Positions 8,157 to 15,958 of a stretch of 23,487 nucleotides of DNA are shown in pieces; within the stretch, counting starts at the first letter, position 1; each line of letters starts with the position of its first letter. A program made the translations under genes and the position numbers. Source of the DNA: UMGS1484 sp045593325 (lineage in GTDB: Bacteria; Bacillota; Clostridia; Oscillospirales; Acutalibacteraceae); NCBI GenBank assembly GCA_045593325.1, contig JAZNWL010000050.1, positions 1 to 23,487 on the forward strand. The letters run 5' to 3'. The notes beneath the pieces were generated by a model that ran no database searches, had not been told where the DNA came from, and was given only the letters and a program-made list of their open reading frames with translations.

Positions 8157-10100
8157 ATGAAAAAACAGCTAATTGAGATTGCAGGGTATACCATTCCCAT
8201 TTATTCCTGCAACACAGTGATTGCAGGAAGCGGTGCGGCAGGCTATAACGCCACCGATACCCTATATGATCTGGGGCAAACAGACGTTGCCATGGTTACC
8301 AACGGTGTCAACCGTGGCACTTCCCGCAACACGGGGTCTGATAAACAAACCTATTACAAACTTTCCCTTTCGGGAAATCACCCTGACAGCCCCTATTGCA
8401 TGGCACAGGATTTATTTAACGGTGGCTGTGTTGACGGGGATATCGCCCTGTGTGAAGCCGCCCTTTCCACCCGATGTTTTTATAAACTTTGTTCTCTTGG
8501 AGTGGATTTTCCTAAAAACCAATACGGAGAATACGTAGGATACCAAACCGACCATGATTCCTCATGCCGTGCCACTTCGGCAGGGCCGTTGACCTCACGC
8601 ATGATGACCGAACAGTTACAAAAACAGGTCAGTCAAAAAGGTATTCCCGTGTTTGACCATCACCAAATCATTGGAATATTAACCAACAAGCAAGAAGTAC
8701 AGGGGCTATTGTGCTTCACCCCCAATGCTCCTCATAAATATGCTTTGTTCCATTGTAAAAATATTATTTATGCCACGGGCGGTCCGGCGGGACTATTTGC
8801 CGATTCGGTGTATCCCGAAAGCCAGATAGGAGCAACGGGAGTTGCCCTGGAAGCAGGCGTGGAGGGACGAAACCTCACCGAATGGCAATTTGGATTGGCT
8901 TCCGTTTCCCCTCGTTGGAACGTTTCGGGAACCTTTATGCAGGCTCTCCCCCGCTTTTATTCAGTGGACGAAACAGGTGCCCAGCAGGAATTTGTAACCG
9001 ACCATTTTCATAACTACGCTCAAGCCCTTTCCTGTATTTTTAAAAAGGGATATCAGTGGCCCTTTAACGTTGGTAAAATTCAAGGGTCTTCCATCATTGA
9101 TTTGTTGGTATACAGGGAAACGGTTGTGAAAAAACGTAAGGTCTATCTGGACTATACCAGAAATCCTTTGGATATTTCTTTGGATTGTTCCAACCTGGAC
9201 AAAGAGTGTTTGGACTATTTAACCAATGCCGGTGCAACCTTCGGCACCCCTATCCAGCGACTCCGCCATATGAATGAACCCGCTTATCAACTGTATCTTG
9301 AAAAAGGGGTAGATTTAGAAAAAGAGCCTTTGGAGATCGCTGTTAGCGCACAGCACAACAATGGCGGTTTAGAAATTGACCATTGGTGGCAAAGCAACGT
9401 CAAAGGTCTTTTCCCTTGTGGTGAGGTTGCAGGCAGTCATGGCGTTTTCCGTCCCGGAGGGTCAGCCTTAAACGCTGGGCAAGTAGGGTCCACCCGCGCC
9501 GCTGAATATATTTCGGTAAAGAGGCAAGGTTCCCCTGGCGATATGAAATTATTCCTGGAAAACTGTCGTCGGCAAATCCTTGAAAAACTACAGTTGGCAG
9601 ACCATACCCAAAATACTGTTGCCAATACAAAAGACCTGATTGCCGCTTTGCAAAAGGACATGAGCCGCGTGGCAGGTATTGTTCGGGATACAAACCAAAT
9701 GGAAGAAGTTCTTACTTCTGTTCAAAACAAACGAAAAAATTTTCATGACGATGTTTCTGCTCATGACGCTCAAAACACAGCTGAACTGTATTACTACTAC
9801 GATTTATTGATTTGTGCCCAAGCCTATTTAACAGCCATGATTCACTTTGCCAAAGAAGGCCTTAGCAGAAGTTCTTCCCTTTACCCCTGTGAAACCGGAG
9901 ACTGTTCTTTGACCATTCCTTTTGTTTGCCAATATCGTTTGGAAAACAAGGAATTGACCCGCCTCGTTCAAAAAACCGTCTACGATCCGCAAACTAATAA
10001 TTTCACTTGTACCTTCCGTGAAGTTCGCCCGCTCCCCAATGACCCCAACGTTTTTGAAACGGTGTGGCGATCCTATCGGGAAAACAAAAACATTTGGTAA
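8157..10100 (+). CDS. FAD-dependent oxidoreductase, fumarate reductase/L-aspartate oxidase-like
   Basis: 647-aa flavoprotein. The dinucleotide-binding motif GSGAAG (24-29) opens a Rossmann domain. The second FAD segment, SAQHNNGGLEID (around His400) followed by GLFPCGEVAG and FRPGGSALNAGQ, matches the succinate dehydrogenase/fumarate reductase flavoprotein superfamily. CRATSAGPLTSRMM resembles the capping-domain Arg segment. A helical C-terminal domain (about 480-580) follows, as in L-aspartate oxidase and AprA. No signal peptide or cytochrome domain is present, so it is probably cytoplasmic and may take electrons from a partner such as the OYE protein. It is the last gene of the cluster, 12 bases after the SDR gene, preceded by a good ribosome site. 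Confidence 0.85.
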   Translation: MKKQLIEIAGYTIPIYSCNTVIAGSGAAGYNATDTLYDLGQTDVAMVTNGVNRGTSRNTGSDKQTYYKLSLSGNHPDSPYCMAQDLFNGGCVDGDIALCEAALSTRCFYKLCSLGVDFPKNQYGEYVGYQTDHDSSCRATSAGPLTSRMMTEQLQKQVSQKGIPVFDHHQIIGILTNKQEVQGLLCFTPNAPHKYALFHCKNIIYATGGPAGLFADSVYPESQIGATGVALEAGVEGRNLTEWQFGLASVSPRWNVSGTFMQALPRFYSVDETGAQQEFVTDHFHNYAQALSCIFKKGYQWPFNVGKIQGSSIIDLLVYRETVVKKRKVYLDYTRNPLDISLDCSNLDKECLDYLTNAGATFGTPIQRLRHMNEPAYQLYLEKGVDLEKEPLEIAVSAQHNNGGLEIDHWWQSNVKGLFPCGEVAGSHGVFRPGGSALNAGQVGSTRAAEYISVKRQGSPGDMKLFLENCRRQILEKLQLADHTQNTVANTKDLIAALQKDMSRVAGIVRDTNQMEEVLTSVQNKRKNFHDDVSAHDAQNTAELYYYYDLLICAQAYLTAMIHFAKEGLSRSSSLYPCETGDCSLTIPFVCQYRLENKELTRLVQKTVYDPQTNNFTCTFREVRPLPNDPNVFETVWRSYRENKNIW

Positions 10101-10111
10101 TCATAAATTGA

Positions 10112-10140
10112 TTGCTTTTTTAAAACTCCTGTGATATACT
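10112..10140 (+). promoter_or_regulatory. Promoter for the hydG-hydF operon
   Basis: TTGCTT and TATACT are separated by 17 bases. The predicted start is near 10147, about 145 bases upstream of the hydG start. It begins only 11 bases after the preceding stop codon. Confidence 0.6.
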
Positions 10141-10146
10141 ATATAC

Positions 10147-10284
10147 GTAAAGATTTTGTTCTCATAACAAAGTAGTTTCTGCGTTAGAAGTTCAAAGGCC
10201 ATTACAACCATATCATACTCATATTATGTTTTCGGTTCGGTTCTTTGTGCTTTTGCCCAGAGAACCGATTTTTCTTATAAAGGA
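10147..10284 (+). promoter_or_regulatory. Structured 5' leader of hydG (candidate attenuator)
   Basis: The stretch between the predicted start and hydG has no ORF but several foldable elements. These are a 6-bp hairpin TTTGTT/AACAAA (10155-10171), a hairpin AGTTTCT/AGAAGTT with two wobble pairs (10174-10192), and a terminator-like hairpin at 10237-10273. I do not recognise a known riboswitch consensus. It may be an attenuator for hydrogenase maturation genes, or the final hairpin may simply end transcripts from the upstream cluster. Confidence 0.4.
10237..10273 (+). terminator. Terminator-like hairpin in the hydG leader
   Basis: TCGGTTCT (10237-10244) pairs perfectly with AGAACCGA (10261-10268) and is followed by five T residues, then the hydG ribosome site within about 10 bases. 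It lies downstream of the proposed hydG promoter, so it would act on hydG transcripts as well as on read-through from the flavoprotein gene. Confidence 0.6.
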
Positions 10285-10293
10285 ATGATGACC

Positions 10294-11712
10294 ATGTATA
10301 ATCCCAAATCCTTAAAAGCAGAAGAATTTATCAACCATCAAGAGATTTTAGACACCCTTGCCTATGCCGACCAAAACAAGGACAATTTTGAATTGATTGA
10401 TTCCTTGATTAAAAAAGCCGCCACCGGGAAAGGGCTCACCCATCGGGAGGCCTCGGTGCTTCTGGCTTGTGACGACAAAGAACGCATCGAAACCATTTTT
10501 GCTCTAGCACGGCAAATCAAAAAAGATTTTTACGGCAACCGCATTGTCATGTTTGCTCCCTTATATCTTTCCAATTACTGTGTCAACGGCTGTACCTATT
10601 GCCCTTACCACATGCAAAACAAACACATAGCCCGTAAAAAGCTCACCCAGGAAGAAATTGTAAAAGAAGTGGTGGCCTTGCAGGATATGGGGCATAAACG
10701 CCTTGCTCTGGAGGCGGGTGAGCATCACACCATGAACCCCATTGAATACATTTTGGAAAGTATTCAAACCATCTACTCCATTCAACACAAAAACGGTGCC
10801 ATTCGTCGGGTGAACGTAAACATTGCCGCTACCACTGTAGAAAATTATCGCAAACTGAAAGAGGCAGGCATTGGAACCTACATTTTGTTCCAGGAAACCT
10901 ACCATAAAGAAAGTTATGAAAAATTACACCCCACAGGGCCTAAACATGATTATAACTACCATACCGAAGCCATGGACCGCGCCATGGAAGGCGGGATTGA
11001 TGACGTTGGTTTAGGGGTGCTCTTTGGGCTGGAACTTTATCGCTATGAATTTGCAGGTCTACTTATGCACGCAGAACACCTGGAAGCAGTTCATGGCGTT
11101 GGCCCTCACACCATCAGCGTTCCCCGGTTAAAACGGGCAGATGACATTGATCCCGATGCTTTTGACAACGGTATCAGTGATGATATTTTCGCTAAACTCA
11201 TTGCCCTGATTCGGATTTCGGTTCCCTATACCGGCATGATCATCTCTACCCGTGAAAACCAAGAAATGCGTGCCCGTGCTTTGGAACTGGGTGTTTCCCA
11301 AATCAGCGGGGCTTCCCGCACCAGCGTTGGCGGATACTGTGAACCCGAACCGGAAGACGAAAATTCCGAACAATTCGATGTTAGTGACAAACGTACCTTG
11401 GACGAGGTTGTAAACTGGTTGATGGAACTGGGCTTTATCCCCTCTTTCTGTACCGCTTGTTATCGGGAAGGCAGAACCGGCGACCGTTTTATGAGCCTGT
11501 TAAAAGCAGGTGAAATTCAAAACTGTTGTCATCCCAATGCCTTGATGACCTTACAGGAATTCTTGTGTGACTATGCTTCTCCCAAGACAAAAGAACTGGG
11601 CGAAAAAGTTATTAAACAAGAACTTATGAATGTTCCCAAAGAAAAGGTACGGGAAATTGCCCGTGAAAACATTGAAAAGATTAAAAACGGATTGCGTGAC
11701 TTCCACTTTTAA
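10294..11712 (+). CDS. hydG: [FeFe]-hydrogenase H-cluster radical SAM maturase HydG
   Basis: 472-aa radical SAM enzyme that cleaves tyrosine to make the CO and CN ligands and the Fe synthon of the H-cluster. The radical SAM cluster motif is CVNGCTYC (Cys96, Cys100, Cys103). The C-terminal auxiliary-cluster motif is CTAC followed 22 residues later by Cys, the HydG-specific Cx2Cx22C. EAGEHH and SVPRLKRADD also fit the family. In-frame ATGs lie at 10285, 10288 and 10294; the last is best spaced from AAAGGA. It is 12 bases from hydF. No hydE and no hydrogenase gene is present in the window. Confidence 0.96.
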   Translation: MYNPKSLKAEEFINHQEILDTLAYADQNKDNFELIDSLIKKAATGKGLTHREASVLLACDDKERIETIFALARQIKKDFYGNRIVMFAPLYLSNYCVNGCTYCPYHMQNKHIARKKLTQEEIVKEVVALQDMGHKRLALEAGEHHTMNPIEYILESIQTIYSIQHKNGAIRRVNVNIAATTVENYRKLKEAGIGTYILFQETYHKESYEKLHPTGPKHDYNYHTEAMDRAMEGGIDDVGLGVLFGLELYRYEFAGLLMHAEHLEAVHGVGPHTISVPRLKRADDIDPDAFDNGISDDIFAKLIALIRISVPYTGMIISTRENQEMRARALELGVSQISGASRTSVGGYCEPEPEDENSEQFDVSDKRTLDEVVNWLMELGFIPSFCTACYREGRTGDRFMSLLKAGEIQNCCHPNALMTLQEFLCDYASPKTKELGEKVIKQELMNVPKEKVREIARENIEKIKNGLRDFHF

Positions 11713-11724
11713 CAGGAGGATATC

Positions 11725-12927
11725 ATGAGTTTACAAAATACTCCCCGTTCCGGGCGGATTCATATTGCTTTTTTCGGCGACCGCAATGCCGGAAAATCCA
11801 GTTTGGTAAATGCCGTTACCGGGCAAACCCTTTCGGTGGTTTCCGATGTAAAAGGAACCACCACCGATCCGGTTTACAAATCCATGGAATTGCTTCCTTT
11901 GGGTCCCGTTATGATTATCGACACCCCGGGGTTTGACGACGAAGGCGCTTTAGGTGAACTTCGTGTTCAAAAAACCAATCAGGTTCTTGCCAAAACCGAC
12001 ATTGCGGTTTTGGTGGTTGATGCCACCAAAGGTATCAGCCAAACCAACAATCAGCTCCTCGCCCTTTTTAAAGAAAAAGCAGTGCCCTACCTGACGGTTT
12101 ACAATAAGTGCGATCTGCTGGAACACGTTCCCCAAAACGAAACCAAAAATCTCTACGTCAGCACCGTTAAAAATTTGAATATTGACCTGCTGAAAAACAC
12201 GTTGGCGTCCCAGATCAAACCAGAAGAAGAAAAGCCTTTGGTTCATGATTTGGTAAAATCAGGGAAATATACCGTTTTGGTAACTCCCATTGACACCTCT
12301 GCCCCTAAAGGGCGGTTGATCCTTCCCCAACAACTGGTGATTCGGGATTTGTTGGATCATCATTTACCCTGTGTGATTACCCAACCTCAAGAACTGACCC
12401 AAACCCTATCCCAATTCAAAGAAAGCCCAGCATTGGTAATTACCGACAGTCAGGTTTTCAAAACAGTGGCTCCCATGGTGCCTCAGGACATACCTCTCAC
12501 CTCTTTTTCCATTTTAATGGCTCGATATAAAGGTTTTTTGGAAACTGCCGTAAAAGGAGCATGGGTTTTAGACCAATTAAAAGATGGAGACACCATTCTT
12601 ATTGCCGAAGGTTGTACCCATCATCGTCAATGTGAAGACATAGGAACCGTGAAACTTCCCGGGTGGCTTAGGAAGTTCACCCAAAAAGACCTGAATTTCG
12701 TTTTCACTTCCGGCACCGAATTCCCCACCTCCTTTGATGATATTTGTCTGGTGATCCACTGCGGCGGATGTATGTTAAATAACAAGGAAGTGCTTTCCCG
12801 CATGAATACAGCCATCGGTCAGGGGATTCCTTTCACCAATTACGGCACAGCCATTGCCCACTTAAATGGCATTCTTCCACGGAGTTTGTCGGTATTTCCT
12901 TGGGCAAACGATCTAACAAAGGAGTAA
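11725..12927 (+). CDS. hydF: [FeFe]-hydrogenase maturation GTPase HydF
   Basis: 400-aa GTPase/scaffold that receives the 2Fe precursor made by HydE and HydG and passes it to the hydrogenase. The N-terminal G domain shows GDRNAGKS (18-25), KGTTTDP, DTPGFDDEGALG and NKCD. A dimerisation domain follows, and the C-terminal Fe-S ligands are CTH (Cys297, His299) and HCGGC (His345, Cys346, Cys349), the HydF pattern CxH...HCxxC. AGGAGG precedes the ATG. It is followed 3 bases later by the TM1266-family gene, so the three genes form an operon. Confidence 0.96.
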   Translation: MSLQNTPRSGRIHIAFFGDRNAGKSSLVNAVTGQTLSVVSDVKGTTTDPVYKSMELLPLGPVMIIDTPGFDDEGALGELRVQKTNQVLAKTDIAVLVVDATKGISQTNNQLLALFKEKAVPYLTVYNKCDLLEHVPQNETKNLYVSTVKNLNIDLLKNTLASQIKPEEEKPLVHDLVKSGKYTVLVTPIDTSAPKGRLILPQQLVIRDLLDHHLPCVITQPQELTQTLSQFKESPALVITDSQVFKTVAPMVPQDIPLTSFSILMARYKGFLETAVKGAWVLDQLKDGDTILIAEGCTHHRQCEDIGTVKLPGWLRKFTQKDLNFVFTSGTEFPTSFDDICLVIHCGGCMLNNKEVLSRMNTAIGQGIPFTNYGTAIAHLNGILPRSLSVFPWANDLTKE

Positions 12928-12930
12928 ACC

Positions 12931-13176
12931 ATGGAAAACAGAGTAGCAATTCTTTCGTTTATTGTGGAAAACCCTGACAGTGTTAAACCCTTAAATCAAC
13001 TGCTCCACGAATTCCGTGAGCATATCATCGGCAGAATGGGGCTTCCCTACAAAGAAAAAAACATATCCATTATTTGTGTTGCCATGGATGCCCCTCAGGA
13101 CACCATCAGTTCCCTTTCGGGAAAAGTAGGACGGTTAGAAGGGGTTTCTGCAAAAGCGGTATATTCCAAACAATAA
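12931..13176 (+). CDS. TM1266-family iron-only hydrogenase system putative regulator
   Basis: 81-aa protein with the compact ACT-like beta-alpha-beta pattern of the TM1266 family (RVAILSFIVENPDS near the start, IGRMGLPYKEKNISIICVAMD in the middle, GKVGRLEGVSAKAVYSK at the end). Members are typically encoded beside hydrogenase maturation genes and are named putative regulators, though direct DNA or ligand binding is not established. Here it directly follows hydF with a good AAAGGAG site, and a strong terminator follows it, so it closes the operon. Confidence 0.88.
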   Translation: MENRVAILSFIVENPDSVKPLNQLLHEFREHIIGRMGLPYKEKNISIICVAMDAPQDTISSLSGKVGRLEGVSAKAVYSKQ

Positions 13177-13188
13177 AACCCATAACCC

Positions 13189-13232
13189 AGACTAACATTG
13201 ATATTTATTTATCAATGTTAGTCTTTCTTTTT
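13189..13232 (+). terminator. Intrinsic terminator after the hydrogenase maturation operon
   Basis: A perfect 14-bp stem (13189-13202 with 13211-13224, starting AGACTAACATTGAT) closes an 8-base loop and is followed by TTCTTTTT. This is the strongest terminator in the window. Confidence 0.92.
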
Positions 13233-13275
13233 CCTTCCACAATGAGATATTTTGTTATTTTTTTGCACAATTCCC

Positions 13276-13303
13276 TTGACTTTTCCTGTTTTGGGTATAT
13301 AAT
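13276..13303 (+). promoter_or_regulatory. Promoter for serC-serA
   Basis: TTGACT and TATAAT are separated by 16 bases. The predicted start is near 13310 and the leader is only about 47 bases, with no room for a T-box. The serC ATG follows TTAGGAGG. Confidence 0.8.
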
Positions 13304-13356
13304 GAAACTAATCTGCTTATGTATCTCATAGGTAAAATTATTAGGAGGTTACTCTT

Positions 13357-14442
13357 ATGTCTCGTGTATACAATTTCTCTGCCGGCCCTTCCATGTTGCC
13401 GGAATCGGTTTTAGCCAAAGCTGCTGCCGAAATGTTAGATTATGAAGGTTCGGGCCAATCGGTTATGGAAATGTCCCACCGTTCCAAGGTTTACCAAGGT
13501 ATTATCGACGGTGCTGAAGCCTTGCTTCGTGAAGTAATGAACATTCCCGATAACTATAAAGTTCTGTTCCTGCAAGGGGGCGCTTCCTCTCAATTCACCA
13601 TGGTTCCCATGAACCTGATGACCGGTAGCGGCAAAGCCGATTACATTGTGACCGGCCAATGGGCAAACAAAGCCTATAAAGAAGCTTCCCGCTACGGCAA
13701 TGCCCGTGTGGTTGCTTCCTCCGCTGACAAAACCTACTCTTACATTCCCAAAACTTCCAGAGAAGATTTTGACCCCGAAGCAGACTACGTACATATCTGC
13801 ATGAACAACACTATCTACGGCACTAAATATGCAACCTTGCCCGACGTTGGCGATATTCCCCTGGTTGCTGATATTTCTTCCTGCATCGCTTCCGAACCTC
13901 TGGACGTTTCCAAATTCGCATTGCTGTATGCAGGTGCTCAAAAGAACCTGGCACCCGCAGGGTTGACCATTGTTATTGTTCGGGAAGATTTCTTGGGCAA
14001 AGCCATGGACATCACCCCCACCATGTTTAACTACGTTACCCATGCTGACAATGGCTCCATGTTCAACACTCCTCCCTGCTACACCATTTATGTGTGCAAA
14101 CTGGTTCTGGAATGGATCAAAAACGAAATGGGCGGTTTGGAAGCTTTGCAAGCCCACAACCAAAAGAAAGCCGCTTTGCTGTACGACTTCCTGGATAACA
14201 GCAAATTGTTCAAAGGCACTGTTGAAAAAGACAGCCGTTCTCTCATGAACATTCCCTTTGTAACCGGCAATGAAGAATTGGACGCCAAATTTGTAAAAGA
14301 AGCCACAGCCGCAGGTTTTGTAAACCTGAAAGGTCACCGTTCGGTTGGCGGTATGCGTGCTTCCGTTTACAATGCCATGCCCATGGAAGGCGTTGAAAAA
14401 CTGGTTGCTTTCATGAAGAAATTTGAAGAGGAGAACGCATAA
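13357..14442 (+). CDS. serC: Phosphoserine aminotransferase
   Basis: 361-aa PLP enzyme converting 3-phosphohydroxypyruvate and glutamate to phosphoserine and 2-oxoglutarate, the second step of serine synthesis. It begins with the family signature YNFSAGPSMLPE and has EMSHRSKVYQ. The PLP Lys lies in YAGAQKNLAPAG (Lys196), and GGMRASVYNAMP near the end binds substrate in the family. Length equals the usual 360 aa. An excellent ribosome site (AGGAGG) supports the start. Its stop shares one base with the serA start. Repeated use of the same few codons suggests strong expression. Confidence 0.97.
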   Translation: MSRVYNFSAGPSMLPESVLAKAAAEMLDYEGSGQSVMEMSHRSKVYQGIIDGAEALLREVMNIPDNYKVLFLQGGASSQFTMVPMNLMTGSGKADYIVTGQWANKAYKEASRYGNARVVASSADKTYSYIPKTSREDFDPEADYVHICMNNTIYGTKYATLPDVGDIPLVADISSCIASEPLDVSKFALLYAGAQKNLAPAGLTIVIVREDFLGKAMDITPTMFNYVTHADNGSMFNTPPCYTIYVCKLVLEWIKNEMGGLEALQAHNQKKAALLYDFLDNSKLFKGTVEKDSRSLMNIPFVTGNEELDAKFVKEATAAGFVNLKGHRSVGGMRASVYNAMPMEGVEKLVAFMKKFEEENA

Positions 14443-15602
14443 TGTTTGAAATTAAAACCTTAAATAAAATCTCTCCTTCAGGATTAGACCGTTTCGACAC
14501 CACCAAATATGCTTACGGTGATGAAATTGCTGCTCCCGATGCCATCATGGTTCGTTCCGCTGCTATGCACGACTATGCCATGAACCCCGAACTCAAAGCC
14601 ATTGCCCGTGCAGGCGCCGGGGTAAATAACATCCCCGTTGCTGACTGTGCTGAAAAAGGTATCGTTGTTTTCAACACCCCCGGTGCCAATGCCAACGCTG
14701 TAAAAGAATTGGTGATTGCCGGTTTGCTCATCAGCTCCCGTCGGGTGATTCCCGCCATCGACTGGGCAAAAACCCTGAAAGGAAATGGCGACCAAGTTGG
14801 CAAAATGGTAGAAAAAGGTAAGAGTGCTTTTACAGGCCCTGAAATTTTAGGCAAATCTTTAGGTGTTATCGGTTTGGGTGCCATCGGTATTGAAGTTGCC
14901 AATGCTGCCAAAGCCTTGGGAATGACTGTTTACGGCTACGACCCCTATCTTTCGGTTGACGCCGCCTGGCATTTGTCCCGTTCTATTAAACACTCCACCG
15001 ATTTGAAAGATATTTTCGCCAACTGCGATTATATCACCGTTCACGTTCCCTTGACCGACGGTACCAAAGGCATGATCAATGCCGAAAGCATCGCCACCAT
15101 GAAAGACGGCGTTCGCATCCTGAACTTTGCCCGTGGCGGCTTGGTTGATGAAGCCTCTATCATTAATGCTTTGGGAACCGGCAAGGTTGCTGCTTACGTA
15201 ACCGACTTCCCCTCTGACGGAATCATCGGTGTTGACGGTGCCATTTGCATCCCTCATCTGGGTGCATCCACTCCCGAATCGGAAGACAACTGTGCCAGCA
15301 TGGCGGCAGGTCAGCTTATTGACTTCTTAGAAAACGGTAACATTGTAAACTCTGTAAACTTCCCTGCTGTTTCCTGCCCCCGAACCGGCAAATGCCGTGT
15401 TTGCATTATCCACAAAAATATACCCAATATGCTTTCCAGCATTTCCGCAGTAATTTCCAATGATAACGTAAACATTGAAAATATGCTGAACAAAGCAAAA
15501 GGTGATTATGCTTACACGATGGTGGATATTGATTCCGACGTTGCAAGCTTGGAAGACGATATCAAAGCCATTGACGGCGTTATCCGCGTTCGCATCATCT
15601 AA
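14442..15602 (+). CDS. serA: D-3-phosphoglycerate dehydrogenase with C-terminal ACT domain
   Basis: 386-aa NAD-dependent enzyme for the first step of serine synthesis. The NAD fold shows VIGLGAIGIEVANAA; the catalytic region has NFARGGLVDE (Arg) and PHLGASTPES (His272 as the acid/base). The last 70 or so residues form an ACT domain (RVCIIHKNIPNMLSSISAVI), commonly the serine-feedback site, without the extra intervening domain of the longest SerA type. The ATG overlaps the serC stop in TAATG, implying translational coupling. A strong terminator follows. serB is not in the window. Confidence 0.96.
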   Translation: MFEIKTLNKISPSGLDRFDTTKYAYGDEIAAPDAIMVRSAAMHDYAMNPELKAIARAGAGVNNIPVADCAEKGIVVFNTPGANANAVKELVIAGLLISSRRVIPAIDWAKTLKGNGDQVGKMVEKGKSAFTGPEILGKSLGVIGLGAIGIEVANAAKALGMTVYGYDPYLSVDAAWHLSRSIKHSTDLKDIFANCDYITVHVPLTDGTKGMINAESIATMKDGVRILNFARGGLVDEASIINALGTGKVAAYVTDFPSDGIIGVDGAICIPHLGASTPESEDNCASMAAGQLIDFLENGNIVNSVNFPAVSCPRTGKCRVCIIHKNIPNMLSSISAVISNDNVNIENMLNKAKGDYAYTMVDIDSDVASLEDDIKAIDGVIRVRII

Positions 15603-15620
15603 TCTTATATCTCATTTACG

Positions 15621-15655
15621 AAGCGATTGTAACCACTTGGTTACAATCGCTTTTT
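15621..15655 (+). terminator. Intrinsic terminator after serA
   Basis: AAGCGATTGTAACC (15621-15634) pairs with the complementary arm 15639-15652 across a 4-base loop, and a T-rich tract follows. It separates the serine operon from feoAB. Confidence 0.92.
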
Positions 15656-15686
15656 CTTTTGGTACAAGTTGTCATATACCGAATAC

Positions 15687-15710
15687 AGTAGTTAGTGAAC
15701 TACTTTTTTT
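15687..15710 (+). promoter_or_regulatory. Palindrome/hairpin directly upstream of feoA
   Basis: AGTAGTT (15687-15693) and AACTACT (15698-15704) flank a 4-base loop, and a run of T residues continues to 15710, one base before the feoA ribosome-site region. It could be an operator for an iron-responsive DtxR-family repressor, a short attenuator, or both. No convincing promoter upstream could be assigned. Confidence 0.5.
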
Positions 15711-15727
15711 GATAAAGGTGTGTTTTT

Positions 15728-15958
15728 ATGACCTTAGACAACTGTCGACCAAAGCAATCCTATGTTATAGACCATGTCACAGGCACCGATAAAGATCGTC
15801 GTCATTTATATAATCTTGGCTTTTCTGAGGGGACCACTATCCATTGTTTATTCACAGCTCCCAGCGGCGATCCTGTTGCCTTTGCCGTTCAGGGTGCGGT
15901 TATAGCATTGCGACGGCAACAAGTAAAACAAATTACATGCCACCGGGAGGGGATGTAA
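15728..15958 (+). CDS. feoA: Ferrous iron transport protein FeoA
   Basis: 76-aa SH3-like cytosolic protein that partners with FeoB in Fe(II) uptake. It matches FeoA in size and pattern: a short beta-rich start, DRRHLYNLGFSEGTTIHCLF (the FeoA LxxLGFxxGxxI core), DPVAFAVQGAVIALRRQQ, and a short tail. AAAGGTG precedes the ATG. The stop codon TAA is immediately followed by the feoB ATG with no gap, so the pair is cotranscribed and probably coupled. Confidence 0.93.
   Translation: MTLDNCRPKQSYVIDHVTGTDKDRRHLYNLGFSEGTTIHCLFTAPSGDPVAFAVQGAVIALRRQQVKQITCHREGM

Noticed and set aside
13304..13356. T-box or other serine-responsive leader before serC
   Set aside because: Only about 47 bases lie between predicted start and ATG, with no specifier stem or antiterminator.
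13435..14337. 300-codon open frame antisense to serC
   Set aside because: It mirrors a highly biased, certain gene; the product is rich in Gly, Val and Phe with no domain pattern, and no ribosome site supports it.
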